Part shown: positions 17,101-24,386 of the stretch, piece after piece
Layout of the letters: each line of letters starts with the position of its first letter
Numbering within the stretch: position 1 is the first letter of the stretch
Origin: Clostridia bacterium
Lineage (GTDB): Bacteria > Bacillota > Clostridia > Christensenellales > Aristaeellaceae
Length of the DNA: 64,000 bases
Reading direction: 5' to 3'
Assembly (NCBI GenBank): GCA_017464305.1
Contig: JAFUDS010000011.1
Coordinates: forward strand, 42,702-106,701
Made by a program: the position numbers and the translations under genes
Notes under the pieces: model-generated
What the model saw: only the letters and a program-made list of their open reading frames with translations
Databases searched by the model: none
Told to the model about the DNA's origin: nothing

Positions 17101-17734
17101 CGCCCAGATCTCCACGGAGATTCGGACCCTGGGGGTGGTGAACGTCAAGGCCGTGGAGGAATACGCCGAAACCAAGGCCCGGGTGGACGAGATGACCAGC
17201 CAGCGGCAGGATCTGGAAAAAGCGGAGAAGGATCTACGGGATTTGATCGCCCGGCTGCTGGATCAAATGCAATCCACCTTTGTGGAAAACTTCACTCTGC
17301 TGCAGGGATATTTCTCCGAAACCTTCCAGCGGCTCTTCGGCGGCGGCCACGCGGAGCTGCAGCTGATGGATCCCAGCGATCCCTTGAACTGCGGCATCGA
17401 GATCAACGCCCAGCCCCCGGGAAAAAAGCTGCAGCTGCTGACGCTGCTGTCCGGCGGCGAGCGAACCCTGACCGCCATCGCCATTCTCTTCGCGACCCTG
17501 AAGCTGAAGCCTACCCCCTTCTGCATTCTGGACGAGATCGAAGCGGCCCTGGACGACGCCAATATCGGCTATTTCGCGGATTATCTGGTGGAATATTCCA
17601 AGGAGACCCAGTTCATCGTCGTCACCCACCGGAAGGGCACCATGGAACGAGCCAACAGCCTGTATGGGGTGGCCATGGAGGAGCAGGGGGTCAGCAAAAT
17701 GGTCTCCGTCTCTTTGCAGGATTATCAAGAGTGA
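14168..17734 (+). CDS. smc: chromosome segregation ATPase SMC
   Basis: A 1188-residue protein, the usual length for bacterial SMC. The N-terminus MRLKKLELYGFKSFAQRTEI and Walker A GPNGSGKSNI (near residues 33-42) are followed by a long coiled coil rich in Glu/Arg/Gln, a hinge around residues 520-650 (HGALGQLIQVPQEYETAV ... GVASELVSC), a second coiled coil, then the ABC signature LLSGGERTLTAIA (near 1093) and Walker B FCILDEIEAALDDANI (near 1117). SMC dimers organise and segregate the chromosome with ScpA/ScpB. RNase III or ftsY, frequent neighbours of smc, are not adjacent here. Confidence 0.97.
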   Translation: MRLKKLELYGFKSFAQRTEIILNEGITAIVGPNGSGKSNIGDAVRWVLGEQSARLLRGTSMQDVIFNGTQKRKPLSYCEVSLVFDNEDRALPLDYAEIMVTRRVYRTGESEYFLNRSTCRLKDVIDLFRDTGIGKEGYSIIGQGRIDEILSRKGEDRRLVFEEAAGIVKFRARKEEADRKLAHTLDNLSRVDDILEELTRRLEPLEEQAKNARVYLELSAELKTLDLNLFLVRSDRMEAKLRDLDSELQSMRAVLDQAEATLLEKAERRDGLQAEIAALEEKVSAAHQAVLAGMEALHQAQDASRRVEERQARRQENRDRLTAESQQAESRLAELEQLFSDSDQSREARAQLMAEKEQALAEAQAQEEAARQEETAREAALEEHQSAMMDAMNRHAAALNDQTRLKTMYGTMETRLAEITASCEEMRREAIEKEEAVQIARRQLTQEEELQAEKTQAWQALTDRLSQADAAVIQARQQYDRKLAEMRDMESRQKLLAEMSREMEGYAHSVRAAMKQARDTGMAGVHGALGQLIQVPQEYETAVDMALGAAQQNIVTEDEETAKRLIEYLRRNHLGRATFLPMTSVRSRLLDPREREVLSMPGCLGVASELVSCDGAYRGILENLLGRTIIAQDLDSGIAIMRRGRHAFRLVTLQGDVMHSGGSMTGGSVSSRSVNLFSRERELKELTEKLTQGQGELERLLHTMQAGQQEKDALKRDSTQALEALHQQEIAVARETEHLQNAEADRDGHSLRLSESDAAREQLMESLNQIEEQLSMVSGDTDREQHSREEMAQETARRQALLAEARKAAEEAANQTVALTLEVSELRHEAESLQRDRDRFLQEQDRLQRDQARRQEERARLETEDAADQAELQKAQAAEAEAQRQQAGREEIIRSLEETRSGRQAALREILADIEGLHQSRNRDADKTHRLELNRTRTDGDLKALRDRIWNTYEMTYAMAEEFRQTEGFNITEADRRAAQISTEIRTLGVVNVKAVEEYAETKARVDEMTSQRQDLEKAEKDLRDLIARLLDQMQSTFVENFTLLQGYFSETFQRLFGGGHAELQLMDPSDPLNCGIEINAQPPGKKLQLLTLLSGGERTLTAIAILFATLKLKPTPFCILDEIEAALDDANIGYFADYLVEYSKETQFIVVTHRKGTMERANSLYGVAMEEQGVSKMVSVSLQDYQE

Positions 17735-17765
17735 TACAGAAAGATATTCATGCAATTCTTCGGTT

Positions 17766-17850
17766 CAGAGGGCCGCAGGGCGAAGCCCTGCCCCCAAACA
17801 ATCCCCTTCCCCCACCGCAGTGGGGGAAAGGGGGCAGGGGGTAAAGGGGT
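17766..17850. repeat. GC-rich intergenic palindromic repeat
   Basis: GGGCCGCAGGGCGAAGCCCTGCCCCC is followed by paired runs CCTTCCCCCAC / GTGGGGGAAAGG. It is similar in design to the blocks at 2715-2790 and 19155-19179. It lies between smc and lysA and may end smc transcription. Confidence 0.6.
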
Positions 17851-17897
17851 CCTACCAAGCTGGAAAAAATACAAGAGAGCATAGGAGGAAACAACCC

Positions 17898-19145
17898 ATG
17901 CCAAACTTCACCCTTGCCGACAGCGTTTTTGAAGCGGCGGCCAGCCGCTTCCCCACCCCCTTTCACCTCTACGACGAGGCAAGCATCCGGCAGCGGGCCC
18001 GGGCGCTGAACCAGGCCTTTTCCTGGTGCTCCGATTTCCGGGAATATTTCGCCGTCAAGGCCCTGCCCAATCCCGCCATCCTGCGGATCATGGGGGAGGA
18101 GGGCTGCGGGCTGGACTGCTCTTCCTCCACGGAGCTGACCCTGGCGGAGATCTGCGGCTTCTCGGGAGAAAGAATCATGTTCTCCGCCAACGCCATGCCC
18201 CCGGAGGAATACGACCAGGCCAGCGCCCTGGGCGCCATCATCAACCTGGACGACGCCAGCGATGTGGATCTTCTGGCGAGCCACGGTGGCGTGCCGGAAT
18301 GCGTGTGCCTGCGCTATAATCCCGGCGGGGACTTTTCCATCGGCAATACCATCATGGGCAACCCCGGGGAAGCGAAATACGGCATGCCCGCGGACCAGCT
18401 GGAGGCTGCTCTGGGCCGGCTCCAGGGGCTGGGCGCGAAGCGTTTTGGGCTCCATGCCTTCCTCAGCTCCAACACCATGGCGGAAACCTATTATCCCCAG
18501 CTGGCAGGCATCCTGCTGCGGCTGGGAAAGGACCTGGCGGAAAAGACGGGCCTGGGCTTTGCCTTCATCAATCTTTCCGGCGGCGTTGGCATTCCCTATC
18601 GCCCGGAGGAGGCCCCCATCGATATCTCCCGGGTAGGGGAAGGGGTGCGAAAGGTCTATCAGGAGATCTGCCCGGAGGGCGGCGTCGCTATCAAGAGCGA
18701 GCTGGGCCGCTGGATGACGGGGCCCTGCGGATGGCTGGTGACTCGGGTGGTGCACGAAAAGAAAACCCACCGGGATTATATCGGGGTGGACGCCTGCGCC
18801 GTGCATCTGATGCGCCCGGCCATGTATGGCGCCTATCATCACATCACCGTCTGCGATAAGGGAGATTTGCCGGGGGATCATGTGTACGATGTCACGGGCT
18901 GCCTGTGTGAAAATAACGATAAATTCGCGATCCAACGCCCCCTGCCGGAGATCGAAATCGGTGATCTGCTGGTCATTCATGACACCGGCGCCCACGGATT
19001 CGCCATGGGTTATAATTATAATGGCCGGCTGCGCAGCGCCGAGGTTTTGCGCAGGGAAGACGGCGATTTCCAGCTGATTCGCCGGGCTGAAACCCCAAAG
19101 GATTATTTCGCCACCCTGGATATCGATCCTGGGATGAAAATATAA
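17898..19145 (+). CDS. lysA: diaminopimelate decarboxylase
   Basis: About 415 residues from ATG 17898, preceded by AGGAGG at 17883-17888. It is a fold-type III PLP enzyme: EYFAVKALPNPAILRIM carries the PLP lysine near residue 55; GCGLDCSSSTEL, GLHAFLSS, NLSGGVGIPYRPEE and the C-terminal DACAVHLMRPAMYGAYHHI follow. The CLCENNDKFAIQRPLPEIEIGD segment supplies the second active-site part. It makes L-lysine from meso-diaminopimelate. The protein is close to the DAP decarboxylase group, though some carboxynorspermidine decarboxylases look alike. The next gene is a PLP decarboxylase of the Orn/Lys/Arg type. Confidence 0.85.
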   Translation: MPNFTLADSVFEAAASRFPTPFHLYDEASIRQRARALNQAFSWCSDFREYFAVKALPNPAILRIMGEEGCGLDCSSSTELTLAEICGFSGERIMFSANAMPPEEYDQASALGAIINLDDASDVDLLASHGGVPECVCLRYNPGGDFSIGNTIMGNPGEAKYGMPADQLEAALGRLQGLGAKRFGLHAFLSSNTMAETYYPQLAGILLRLGKDLAEKTGLGFAFINLSGGVGIPYRPEEAPIDISRVGEGVRKVYQEICPEGGVAIKSELGRWMTGPCGWLVTRVVHEKKTHRDYIGVDACAVHLMRPAMYGAYHHITVCDKGDLPGDHVYDVTGCLCENNDKFAIQRPLPEIEIGDLLVIHDTGAHGFAMGYNYNGRLRSAEVLRREDGDFQLIRRAETPKDYFATLDIDPGMKI

Positions 19146-19154
19146 TCTAATCAT

Positions 19155-19179
19155 GGAGGCGGGGCCAAGCCCCGCCTCC
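19155..19179. repeat. GC stem-loop between lysA and the next decarboxylase
   Basis: A ten-base perfect stem GGAGGCGGGG / CCCCGCCTCC with a CCAAG-type loop, followed by an AT-rich run. It could act as a weak terminator or RNA stabiliser and belongs to the same GC-rich repeat style as 2715 and 17766. Confidence 0.6.
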
Positions 19180-19220
19180 AAAATAATTTTCCCTCTTTCC
19201 ATAAGAAAAGGGGCATACTT

Positions 19221-20552
19221 ATGATGACTACACCTGTTGTTCAGTTTATCGATCAATACCGCCACAGCGGCACCCTGCGGCTGCATATGCCCGGCCATAA
19301 GGGCCAGGGGGAGATGGAAGCCCTGGATATTACGGAGATTCAGGGGGCGGATCCCCTGTATCCCGCCGCGGGCATCCTGCGGGAAGGCGAGGAAAACGCT
19401 GCCCTTCTTTTTGGAGCGGGGCGGACACTCTATTCTGCGGAAGGCTCCTCCCTGTGCATTCGGGCCATGCTGTATCTGGCGCGGCTGCGGGCGGAGCAAA
19501 ATCAAATCCCGCCCCGCATTCTGGCAGGTCGGAACGCCCACCGCACCTTCCTGGCCGGCGCGGCGGTGCTGGGACTGGAGGTGGCCTGGATTCCGGGGGA
19601 AAACCTGCTGACCTGCCTGCCCTCCACCCAGGAGCTTCGCCAGGCCTTGGCGGCCCTGCCCCAGCCGCCGGCGGCGGTGTACCTGACCAGCCCGGATTAT
19701 CTGGGCCATCGGGCGGATATTGCCTCCCTGGCAGCGGTTTGCCATGCTCAGGGTGTCCCCCTGTTGGTGGATAATGCCCATGGCGCTTATTTGCGCTTCC
19801 TGCCCCAGGATCAGCACCCGCTCTCCCTGGGGGCGGATCTTGTTTGCGATTCCGGCCATAAAACCCTGCCGGTACTGACCGGCGGGGCTTATCTGCACAT
19901 CCATCGGGAAGCGGAGCCCCTCTTTTTCCAGCAGGCGGAGCGGGCTCTGGCGCTCTTCGCCTCCACCAGCCCCTCCTGGCTGATTCTCCGCAGTCTAGAT
20001 GCCTGCAATGGTTATCTGGCGGGGGATTATCCTCAGGAACTGGCCCGCTTTTCAGCCCAGGTAGACAAAGTGAAGGATGCGATGCAGGCCCATGGCTATG
20101 CTTTGATCGGGGAAGAGCCCTTGAAGATTACCATTGCGCCCAAGTCCTTTGGATACACGGGAGATCAACTGCATGACTGCCTCCGCGGCGCGGACATGGA
20201 ATGCGAGTTTTCCGATCCGGATTTTCTGGTCATGATGGTTACGCCCCAAACCGGCCTCTCTGGGCTGGAAAGGTTACAGCGTGTGCTGACGCAGCTTCCC
20301 CGGAGGGATGCAATTCTCCAGGCACCCCCTGCGCTGCCCCCCTCCTGCCCTGCGGTGCCCTTGGCCCGGGCATTGTTGGCCCCGGCGGAAGAGGTGCCAG
20401 TGGCGAAGAGCTTAGGTCGAATCCTGGCGGATCCCTGCGTCAGCTGTCCCCCAGCGGTGCCGATTCTGGTCAGCGGGGAAAGAATTACGGAAGATGCTAT
20501 TCGGTGTTTTGAGTATTACGGAGTCTCAACGGTGCTTTGTATGATGGAGTAA
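19221..20552 (+). CDS. Orn/Lys/Arg decarboxylase family PLP enzyme
   Basis: A 443-residue fold-type I PLP enzyme. The N-terminus TLRLHMPGHKGQG is the signature of the Orn/Lys/Arg decarboxylase major domain; the PLP lysine is in CDSGHKTLPVLTGGAYLH (Lys 214), preceded by PLLVDNAHGAYLRF (Asp for the pyridine nitrogen). It is short compared with the 700-residue inducible enzymes and lacks their N-terminal wing domain, like Bacillus SpeA/YaaO. It follows lysA on the same strand, so lysine or arginine decarboxylation to a polyamine is plausible. Substrate cannot be read from the sequence. Confidence 0.85.
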   Translation: MMTTPVVQFIDQYRHSGTLRLHMPGHKGQGEMEALDITEIQGADPLYPAAGILREGEENAALLFGAGRTLYSAEGSSLCIRAMLYLARLRAEQNQIPPRILAGRNAHRTFLAGAAVLGLEVAWIPGENLLTCLPSTQELRQALAALPQPPAAVYLTSPDYLGHRADIASLAAVCHAQGVPLLVDNAHGAYLRFLPQDQHPLSLGADLVCDSGHKTLPVLTGGAYLHIHREAEPLFFQQAERALALFASTSPSWLILRSLDACNGYLAGDYPQELARFSAQVDKVKDAMQAHGYALIGEEPLKITIAPKSFGYTGDQLHDCLRGADMECEFSDPDFLVMMVTPQTGLSGLERLQRVLTQLPRRDAILQAPPALPPSCPAVPLARALLAPAEEVPVAKSLGRILADPCVSCPPAVPILVSGERITEDAIRCFEYYGVSTVLCMME

Positions 20553-20560
20553 ACAACACA

Positions 20561-20590
20561 CCCGCCGGACAAGCCCGGCGGGTTTCATTC
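20561..20590 (+). terminator. terminator after the Orn/Lys/Arg decarboxylase gene
   Basis: Stem CCCGCCGG / CCGGCGGG with a 6-base loop, followed by a T-rich tail interrupted by CA. The converging hipA-like gene ends just beyond. Confidence 0.7.
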
Positions 20591-20608
20591 ATTTCTATTT
20601 TTTCTTTA

Positions 20609-21739
20609 TTACGGTTCTGCCCTCTCCAGCACCCCCAGGCGCTGGAAGAACATCTCCCGCCAGGATTCCTCAGGGAAGATCTCTGGGGGAATCGGCTGAA
20701 TTCGATTCAGCCCGACGGCTCGGACCGCCCTTTCCGCCGCCTCCCGCTGGGAAAGATTCCCCTCCAGGGTCTGACATCGACCCCCTTCCAGGGTATCATA
20801 GGCTTGAAAGGCCTTGTTGAAATCCATCAGGGGATATAGCCGGGTCATCCGATGGGTTCGGTTCTCCACCCAGAAGCCCCAGTTGCCCCAATGTCGATCC
20901 GTGTTCCCCACCAGATAATCCAGAATGTTCATCATGTAAAACTGGTAGGCACCCTTCCGCAGCACGAAGCTTTCCCGCCGCAGGCCATGATTGGCGCAGT
21001 AGATTTCCACCTGCTCCATGGGCACAATGGCCCAATCCAGGCTTGTCAGCAGCCGGCTGCGGGACACCCGCTTCCCGTCGAACTCATCCGGCGTATATCG
21101 CACATGCTCCGCCTGGAAGCAGTCCAGCACCCGGGAAGCCGTCAGCTCCGCCGCCACATCCCGGGCGTCCCCATCCTTCAGCAGAAAGAAGGTCTCCTGC
21201 TGCCGCACCCAGGCCTTAGGAGCCACCCCCTGGGTGGCCAAATCCCCGGCCACCTCCCCCTGGGTCAGCAGCTCGCTGTTCTGCGCCGTCAGCGCCTTCC
21301 CCACCAGGCTCACATCCACAAAGGCGCCGGAGAGGGAATGCTCAAAGAGGTTGATCTGAGCAAAGGAGATTTTCTCCCCAGGGCGCTTCACCCAAAAGAT
21401 ATCCGTCAGGCTCAGGCAATGATAGGACAGGGCAATTCTGGCCCGATCCCGATCGCTGAAGGACTGAGGGGCGTGAATGCTGTTCAGAATCTCCTTCACG
21501 TATTTCCGGTCCAGCGTCAGCACCCGGGTGGCGCACCAGTAGATGAAATTATTCAGATTATTCACCCGGGCGTCCAGATCGTCCCCCGATTCCAGATACA
21601 GATGATAGGGCAGAAAGGAGGGATAATAGATCGTGCAGCGACCATCCTCCCGCAGGGTGGCCACCCGCCGATCCCCATGCATGAGGAAATACTTGCCCCA
21701 GCCCCTGGCCAGGGCGGACAAATCCACCTGAAAGCTCAT
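20609..21739 (-). CDS. HipA-like protein kinase
   Basis: A 376-residue protein. The C-terminal half has the HipA-type kinase core: YLVGNTDRHWGNWGFWV (near 274-290; catalytic Asp followed by Asn) and LYPLMDFNKAF (near 300-310; DFG-like metal-binding Asp). An upstream Lys/Glu framework is less clear. The N-terminal region is not the usual HipA N-domain and no HipB-like DNA-binding partner is adjacent. It sits 38 bases after a glycosidase gene in a minus-strand group that begins with the SCIFF peptide genes. HipA kinases phosphorylate proteins such as glutamyl-tRNA synthetase; the target here is unknown. Confidence 0.7.
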   Translation of the reverse strand: MSFQVDLSALARGWGKYFLMHGDRRVATLREDGRCTIYYPSFLPYHLYLESGDDLDARVNNLNNFIYWCATRVLTLDRKYVKEILNSIHAPQSFSDRDRARIALSYHCLSLTDIFWVKRPGEKISFAQINLFEHSLSGAFVDVSLVGKALTAQNSELLTQGEVAGDLATQGVAPKAWVRQQETFFLLKDGDARDVAAELTASRVLDCFQAEHVRYTPDEFDGKRVSRSRLLTSLDWAIVPMEQVEIYCANHGLRRESFVLRKGAYQFYMMNILDYLVGNTDRHWGNWGFWVENRTHRMTRLYPLMDFNKAFQAYDTLEGGRCQTLEGNLSQREAAERAVRAVGLNRIQPIPPEIFPEESWREMFFQRLGVLERAEP

Positions 21740-21777
21740 GCCGCCGCCTCCTTTCCTTCCCGCTTCCGCGCCCGCTT

Positions 21778-22656
21778 TTACTCCTCCGCGGGCAATTCCA
21801 CAAAGGCCATGATATCGATATCCTTGGCCGCGCCGCCCATGATGGCGTTCAGCTTCTTCGCCCCCTGCTTTCGCGCCAGCAGGGCGGAAGAGGGGCCCCC
21901 GTCCAGATCATAGAGCCACTCCACCTGGAAATATTCCTGGAAGAAATCGTTCACCTCGTGGAGCGTCAGCCCCGCCCGGCCCTCATTGGTCACATTCAGC
22001 AGCAGATAATTGTTCCGATCCACCCGGCCGATCACCGTCCGCCGGGCCTTCGCCGCGGCAAAGGACCAATCCGCCGGCAGCAGATCCTGCCCATCCTGCC
22101 ACATGGGGCAGTAATTCCGGAAGCTCCAGGTTTGACTCGGGTTCGCCGCCAGCACCTCTGCCGGAGCCTGCCCGGTGTACATATGCAGCCCATCCGCCTC
22201 TAATGTCAGCCCATAATAGGGTAGATCCAGCTGGCGATAGACCTCCCCATCCGTCACCGTTAGGGATCCCCAGGGGGTATAATAGTAATCCGATACTTCC
22301 CCGGGATAATCCCCGGGCACATCCCGATAGGTCGGGTTCCAATACCCGCTGCCGTTGATGGCCAGGGCCGCCCCTGGGATTTTCGCCGCCATGTTTTTCG
22401 GCAGCTGAATATTCTTTTTCCAGTCCGAGGTGGCCTTCCGAATCTGCCGAGCCGGATCCTGCACCCAAACCTTGGTCAGATAGCACCGAACCCCCTGGAC
22501 CAGGAAGGTTTCGATTTTGTACTTCAGCGTCTCCGAATCGTACTCCCGATAAGCCTTGTGGTCAAAGGCATACTCCCGGGGCGGGAAAACCTCCTCCCCC
22601 AGGGCGAAGAGGGGCAGCAGCGCCAGGCACAGCAGCAAAGCGAAAAATCGTCTCAT
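21778..22656 (-). CDS. secreted phosphodiester glycosidase family protein (NAGPA domain)
   Basis: About 292 residues from ATG 22656, preceded by GGGGGGAGGG. The N-terminus MRRFFALLLCLALLPLFALGEE is a signal peptide. The body has the NAGPA pattern: CYLTKVWVQDPARQIRKA (cf. 'v.a.vYvvdl.d...'), ALAINGSGYW, GSLTVTDGEVY, GLTLHEVNDFF, and VEWLYDLDGGPSSALLAR, where the DGGxSS motif is the family hallmark. These enzymes remove sugar from phosphodiester-linked glycans, probably at the cell envelope. It lies directly downstream of scfB, with no sign that it processes the peptide. Confidence 0.85.
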   Translation of the reverse strand: MRRFFALLLCLALLPLFALGEEVFPPREYAFDHKAYREYDSETLKYKIETFLVQGVRCYLTKVWVQDPARQIRKATSDWKKNIQLPKNMAAKIPGAALAINGSGYWNPTYRDVPGDYPGEVSDYYYTPWGSLTVTDGEVYRQLDLPYYGLTLEADGLHMYTGQAPAEVLAANPSQTWSFRNYCPMWQDGQDLLPADWSFAAAKARRTVIGRVDRNNYLLLNVTNEGRAGLTLHEVNDFFQEYFQVEWLYDLDGGPSSALLARKQGAKKLNAIMGGAAKDIDIMAFVELPAEE

Positions 22657-22685
22657 GGCTTTTGATTCCCTCCCCCCAGGAGCCC

Positions 22686-24062
22686 TCACTCCCTGGTCCT
22701 CATGGCTTCCGCCCAAATGGCGCACTCCATCCGCTTTTTGAACAGCTCGCAGCCCACGCCATACACCCCCCGGACGCTGCCCGTGGCATGATAGGCATTG
22801 GCAGCGCAGCCCCCGGAGCAATACAGCCGGGCCCAGCAGGTTTTGCACTCCTCCCGAGCGTACACATTGCAGGCGGCGAAATCCGCCTGGGTGTCCAGAT
22901 TGGTCACCCCCTGCCAGATATCCCCCAGCTTGAAGCTTTCCTCCCCCACGAACTGATGGCAGGGATACAGATCCCCCCAGGGGGTGACGGCCATATACTC
23001 CGTGCCGGAGCCGCAGCCGGAAATCCGCTTATACACGCAGGGGCCGCCGGAGAGGTCGATCATATAGTGATAGAAGGTGAAGGGCCGACCCTCTCGCCGG
23101 CGGGCCACCAGCAACCGGGCCAGATCCTCATACTGCTGCATGACGATGGGCAGATCCTCCTTGGTCAGGGCGGAAGGATCCCCCTCCGCGCAGACCACCG
23201 GCTCCATGCTCAGCTCGTTGAAGCCCAGATCCAGCATCACCTGGATATCCTTCAGGAAATCGGGGTTCGCGTGGGTAAAGGTGCCCCGCATGTAATAATT
23301 CTTCCCCTCCCGGGCCGCCACCAGCTGCTGGAATTTGGGCACGATCTGGTCCCAGGAGCCCCGGCCCGCGTAATCCACCCGGAAGCGATCATGAATCTCC
23401 TTGCGGCCGTCCAAGCTCAGCACCACGTTGCTGCATTCCCGATTGGCAAAATCGATGACGTCGTCGTCGATCAGCATGCCATTGGTGGTCAGGGTAAAGC
23501 GGAAATGCTTGCCATGGGCGGCCTCGATGGACCGGGCATAGGCCACCAGCCGCTTTACCACGTCGAAATTCATCAGCGGCTCTCCGCCGAAGAAATCCAC
23601 CTCCAGGTTCCGCCGGGCGCCAGAGTTCGCCACCAGGAAATCCAGAGCCTGCTTCCCTACCTCGAAGGACATCACCGCCCGATCCCCATGATACTTCCCC
23701 TGACTGGCGAAGCAATAAGCGCAGTTCAGATTGCAGGTATGGGCCACATGCAGGCACAGGGCCTTCACCACCCCCGCGGTCTTCTGCTTCAGGGCCCCGG
23801 CCATGGGCTGGAAGGTATCCTCCGAGAAGAGCTGCCCCGCCTCCTTCAGCGCGGTAATCTGGTCATAGCATTCCGCCAGCTCCTCCGGGGTTACATCCTC
23901 CCGATGGCCGTATTTTTCGGCCATGGCAGCCAGAATCTCCTCCCGGGAGGAGGACTCGTACAGGCTGATCATGTCATAGGCGATCTCGTCCACCAGATGC
24001 ACCCCGCCGGAGCAGACGTCCAGCACGATGTTCAGCCCGTCCATTTTGTATTGATGAATCAT
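22686..24062 (-). CDS. scfB: thioether cross-link-forming SCIFF peptide maturase (radical SAM)
   Basis: A 458-residue radical SAM/SPASM protein. An N-terminal recognition region of about 95 residues (peptide-binding, starting MIHQYKMDGLNIVLDVCSGGVH) is followed by the cluster motif HTCNLNCAYCFASQG (CxxxCxxC near 108-115), FFGGEPLMN, TTNGMLID, and a C-terminal SPASM domain with many Cys (SGCGSGTEYMAVTPWGDLYPC, CNVYAREECKTCWARLYCSGGC). In related systems it installs thioether bonds between Cys and a downstream residue in the SCIFF precursor. The precursor gene lies immediately upstream at 24166-24315. Confidence 0.95.
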   Translation of the reverse strand: MIHQYKMDGLNIVLDVCSGGVHLVDEIAYDMISLYESSSREEILAAMAEKYGHREDVTPEELAECYDQITALKEAGQLFSEDTFQPMAGALKQKTAGVVKALCLHVAHTCNLNCAYCFASQGKYHGDRAVMSFEVGKQALDFLVANSGARRNLEVDFFGGEPLMNFDVVKRLVAYARSIEAAHGKHFRFTLTTNGMLIDDDVIDFANRECSNVVLSLDGRKEIHDRFRVDYAGRGSWDQIVPKFQQLVAAREGKNYYMRGTFTHANPDFLKDIQVMLDLGFNELSMEPVVCAEGDPSALTKEDLPIVMQQYEDLARLLVARRREGRPFTFYHYMIDLSGGPCVYKRISGCGSGTEYMAVTPWGDLYPCHQFVGEESFKLGDIWQGVTNLDTQADFAACNVYAREECKTCWARLYCSGGCAANAYHATGSVRGVYGVGCELFKKRMECAIWAEAMRTRE

Positions 24063-24123
24063 GAAAACAAATACTCCTTCAACGGAAACTCAGCGTTCGC
24101 GCCGAAATAAGCGCGCGGTCTAT

Positions 24124-24153
24124 AAAAAATGCCGCCTGAAAGGCGGCATTTTT
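24124..24153 (-). terminator. terminator/attenuator between scfA and scfB
   Basis: Stem ATGCCGCC / GGCGGCAT with a short loop and a run of T on the minus strand. It follows the scfA stop within 15 bases, so most transcripts may end here, giving more peptide mRNA than maturase mRNA. Confidence 0.85.
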
Positions 24154-24165
24154 CCATGCGTGGAA

Positions 24166-24315
24166 TTACTTCTCAGCCTTGTTTTCGCACTGCTGATTCG
24201 CAATGCCGCAGCTGGTCTTGCAGGCAGACTGGCAGGATGTCTGGCATTCGCCGCAGCCGCCGTTCTTGGCGCTTTCGCACAGATTCCGGGTGTTCAAAGT
24301 CTGAATGTGCTCCAT
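24166..24315 (-). CDS. scfA: SCIFF RiPP precursor peptide
   Basis: A 49-residue peptide, ATG at 24315, stop TAA at 24166. It begins MEHIQTLNTRNLCESA, then GGCGECQTSCQSACKTSCG, and ends QCENKAEK. This is the conserved 'six cysteines in forty-five' family of Clostridia. Cys are at positions 13, 21, 24, 28, 32, 36 and 43, so there are seven; I consider the one at position 13 extra to the usual core. The maturase gene follows downstream after a terminator. Function of the mature peptide is unknown. Confidence 0.95.
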   Translation of the reverse strand: MEHIQTLNTRNLCESAKNGGCGECQTSCQSACKTSCGIANQQCENKAEK

Positions 24316-24350
24316 GGGAAACCCCTCCCTCGATCTTCAAATTTCAATGC

Positions 24351-24379
24351 ATTTTACCACAGGGACGTAGAGAAGTCAA
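24351..24379 (-). promoter_or_regulatory. scfA promoter
   Basis: On the minus strand TTGACT (24379-24374), a 17-base spacer and TAAAAT (24356-24351). It lies 36 bases before the scfA start and is close to the sigma-A consensus. Confidence 0.8.
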
Positions 24380-24386
24380 ATCCCCC

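Noticed and set aside
17748-19904. 718-codon minus-strand frame opposite lysA and the decarboxylase gene
   Set aside because: Spans two well-supported genes and an intergenic repeat; shadow frame only.
22662-24110. 482-codon plus-strand frame opposite scfB
   Set aside because: Antisense of a radical SAM gene with intact motifs; no ribosome binding site.
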